A stretch of 64,000 nt of DNA, taken from the NCBI GenBank assembly GCA_004376055.2, contig CP049016.1, forward strand, positions 1,798,001 through 1,862,000. The letters are read 5' to 3'. Origin of the DNA: Nitrospirales bacterium LBB_01. Lineage in GTDB: Bacteria; Nitrospirota; Thermodesulfovibrionia; Thermodesulfovibrionales; Magnetobacteriaceae. The first letter of the stretch is position 1; each line of letters opens with the position of its first letter. The notes beneath the pieces are model-generated. The model saw only the letters and a program-made list of their open reading frames with translations, ran no database searches and had not been told where the DNA came from. The translations under genes were made by a program, and so were the position numbers. Shown one piece after another: positions 63,111 through 64,000 of the stretch.

Positions 63111-63593
63111 ATGCCACAGGTAACAGCAGATAGACTGCGGTTATTAAGAACTACGGTCTGTGACCTGATGGGTCTTTACGCTTCTCGTCAAGGTGTGCTT
63201 TTGCCCTCACTCTCTGCGGCAGAGGAGATTTTTGGATTTGTGAGCCCAGAGGCAATCGAGGAGGTTTCAAGCGTAACAGGTGTACCTACGGCAGAAATCA
63301 GAGGAGTCGCTACTTTCTATGCAATGTATAAAACTAAACCCATGGGGCGGCACATTATTCAACTCTGCACTAATGTGTCCTGTATGATTGAAGGCGCCTA
63401 TGACCTTGTGGCGTACTTAGAGGAAAAATACGGTTTGACGCCTGGTGGTACAACTTCTGACGGCAGGTTTTCACTTATCATTATGGAGTGTATAGGAGCC
63501 TGCGGCACAGCCCCTGCAATGATACTTGATACAGACTCTTACGATAATCTAACAAAAGACAGACTGGACACAGTGCTGGAAAACTATAAATGA
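63111..63593 (+). CDS. nuoE: NADH-quinone oxidoreductase subunit E
   Basis: The 24-kDa subunit carrying the [2Fe-2S] N1a cluster (160 residues). C-x4-C in LCTNVSCMIEG and C-x3-C in MECIGACGTAPA are the four ligands. It follows the cNMP gene by 6 bp. HMPRs such as hydrogenase or formate dehydrogenase gamma use the same fold, but context makes NuoE clear. Confidence 0.93.
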   Translation: MPQVTADRLRLLRTTVCDLMGLYASRQGVLLPSLSAAEEIFGFVSPEAIEEVSSVTGVPTAEIRGVATFYAMYKTKPMGRHIIQLCTNVSCMIEGAYDLVAYLEEKYGLTPGGTTSDGRFSLIIMECIGACGTAPAMILDTDSYDNLTKDRLDTVLENYK

Positions 63594-63630
63594 CTACCAT
63601 GATAAATTTATCTGAAAATCAGGGGCTAAC

Positions 63631-64000
63631 GTGTTTGAGAAGATAATATTAAAAAACATCGATGACCCTCATACTGCCTCAATTACAGGCTACATGGCAG
63701 TGGGCGGCTACAAGGCACTGGAGCAGGCTGTGGGGGAGCTGACCCCTCGGGATATAATAGATGAGATAAAAAGCTCTGGGCTTAGAGGGCGCGGAGGCGC
63801 CGGATTTCCAACCGGTATGAAATGGCAGTTTGCCTCTCTTGATCCAAAATTCCCCAAATACCTCGTTTGTAACGCAGATGAGGGAGAACCCGGCACTTTT
63901 AAAGATAGACCAATACTTGAACACAATCCGCATCTTTTAATAGAGGGGATGATTATATCCGCTTACGCACTGCAGTCAACCAGAGGGTACATATACCTTA
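63631..64000 (+). CDS. nuoF: NADH-quinone oxidoreductase subunit F, 3'-truncated by the window
   Basis: FMN and NADH-binding subunit; the first 123 codons are present. GTG 63631 follows AGGGG by 5 nt. [17 protein letters not shown] is the NADH/FMN glycine motif, and [23 protein letters not shown] follows. The frame is open to the right edge. Confidence 0.9.
   Translation, partial: MFEKIILKNIDDPHTASITGYMAVGGYKALEQAVGELTPRDIIDEIKSSGLRGRGGAGFPTGMKWQFASLDPKFPKYLVCNADEGEPGTFKDRPILEHNPHLLIEGMIISAYALQSTRGYIYL

Overview
The window reads as a chromosomal segment of a Gram-negative, anaerobic or microaerophilic bacterium, most likely of the Nitrospirota (inference). The pointers are a nitrite oxidoreductase/nitrate reductase-like complex in the alpha-beta-gamma-chaperone order with a haem-b gamma subunit instead of NarI, a complex I operon, many multi-domain sensor kinases, a multihaem cytochrome c and thiosulfate/sulfite-type transporters. 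No rRNA is present. Two tRNA genes (Glu-CTC, Gln-CTG) lie side by side. The nxrA-like gene enters from the left edge and nuoF leaves at the right edge.

Layout. 1-5988: type II DMSO-reductase-family complex (alpha partial, beta, gamma) plus TorD-like chaperone, closed by a perfect 16-bp hairpin. 6050-12614 (minus): galT-like gene, multi-sensor kinase, response regulator, RlmD-like methyltransferase and TauE/SafE permease in one run. 12790-14726: RNase Z-like hydrolase and a hendecad-repeat coiled-coil protein. 14764-17717 (minus): YeeE/YedE (TsuA-like) permease, pentahaem cytochrome and methyltransferase. 17832-21240: glycosyltransferase, proA, rnhA and a small membrane protein. 21284-24371 (minus): orphan cas6, tRNAs, glyA, rpiB. 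24528-25838: IS3-family element that splits a small gene. 26050-29440: arrays of GATTACA heptamers at 11-bp spacing, an antitoxin-like gene and a MalT-like ATPase regulator with a SARP/BTAD C-terminus. 29440-35145: sugar-nucleotide cluster (rmlA, rmlC-like, rmlB, rmlD, glf, epimerase). 35205-39292: Uma2 nuclease-like gene, haem-motif diguanylate cyclase, tsaB, rimI. 39282-44973 (minus): binding protein plus two kinases. 45160-46470: second IS copy in opposite orientation. 46593-52370: four-gene sensory operon. 52378-54054: phosphohexomutase. 54073-56855 (minus): Mu-like gp25-to-gp28 cassette. 57064-59861: OmpA lipoprotein, AIM24 gene split by an amber codon, SpoU methyltransferase, MNT nucleotidyltransferase. 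60005-64000: nuoABCD, a cyclic-nucleotide-binding protein, nuoE, nuoF.

How the parts fit. The respiratory genes (nxr-like complex, Nuo, cytochrome) and sulfur-type permeases suggest flexible nitrogen and sulfur redox metabolism. The rml/glf/GT/phosphomutase genes supply surface-glycan precursors. About a quarter of the window encodes sensory proteins. Repeats are abundant: five BIME-like elements that each pair one C-arm and one T-arm hairpin, one different palindromic element, and two same-length inverted IS3 copies that could invert about 19 kb between them. The most promising unexplained signal is the GATTACA heptamer arrays beside the SARP/BTAD regulator. The four-gene sensory operon, which joins a receptor without a kinase to a kinase without a periplasmic sensor, is the next most interesting.
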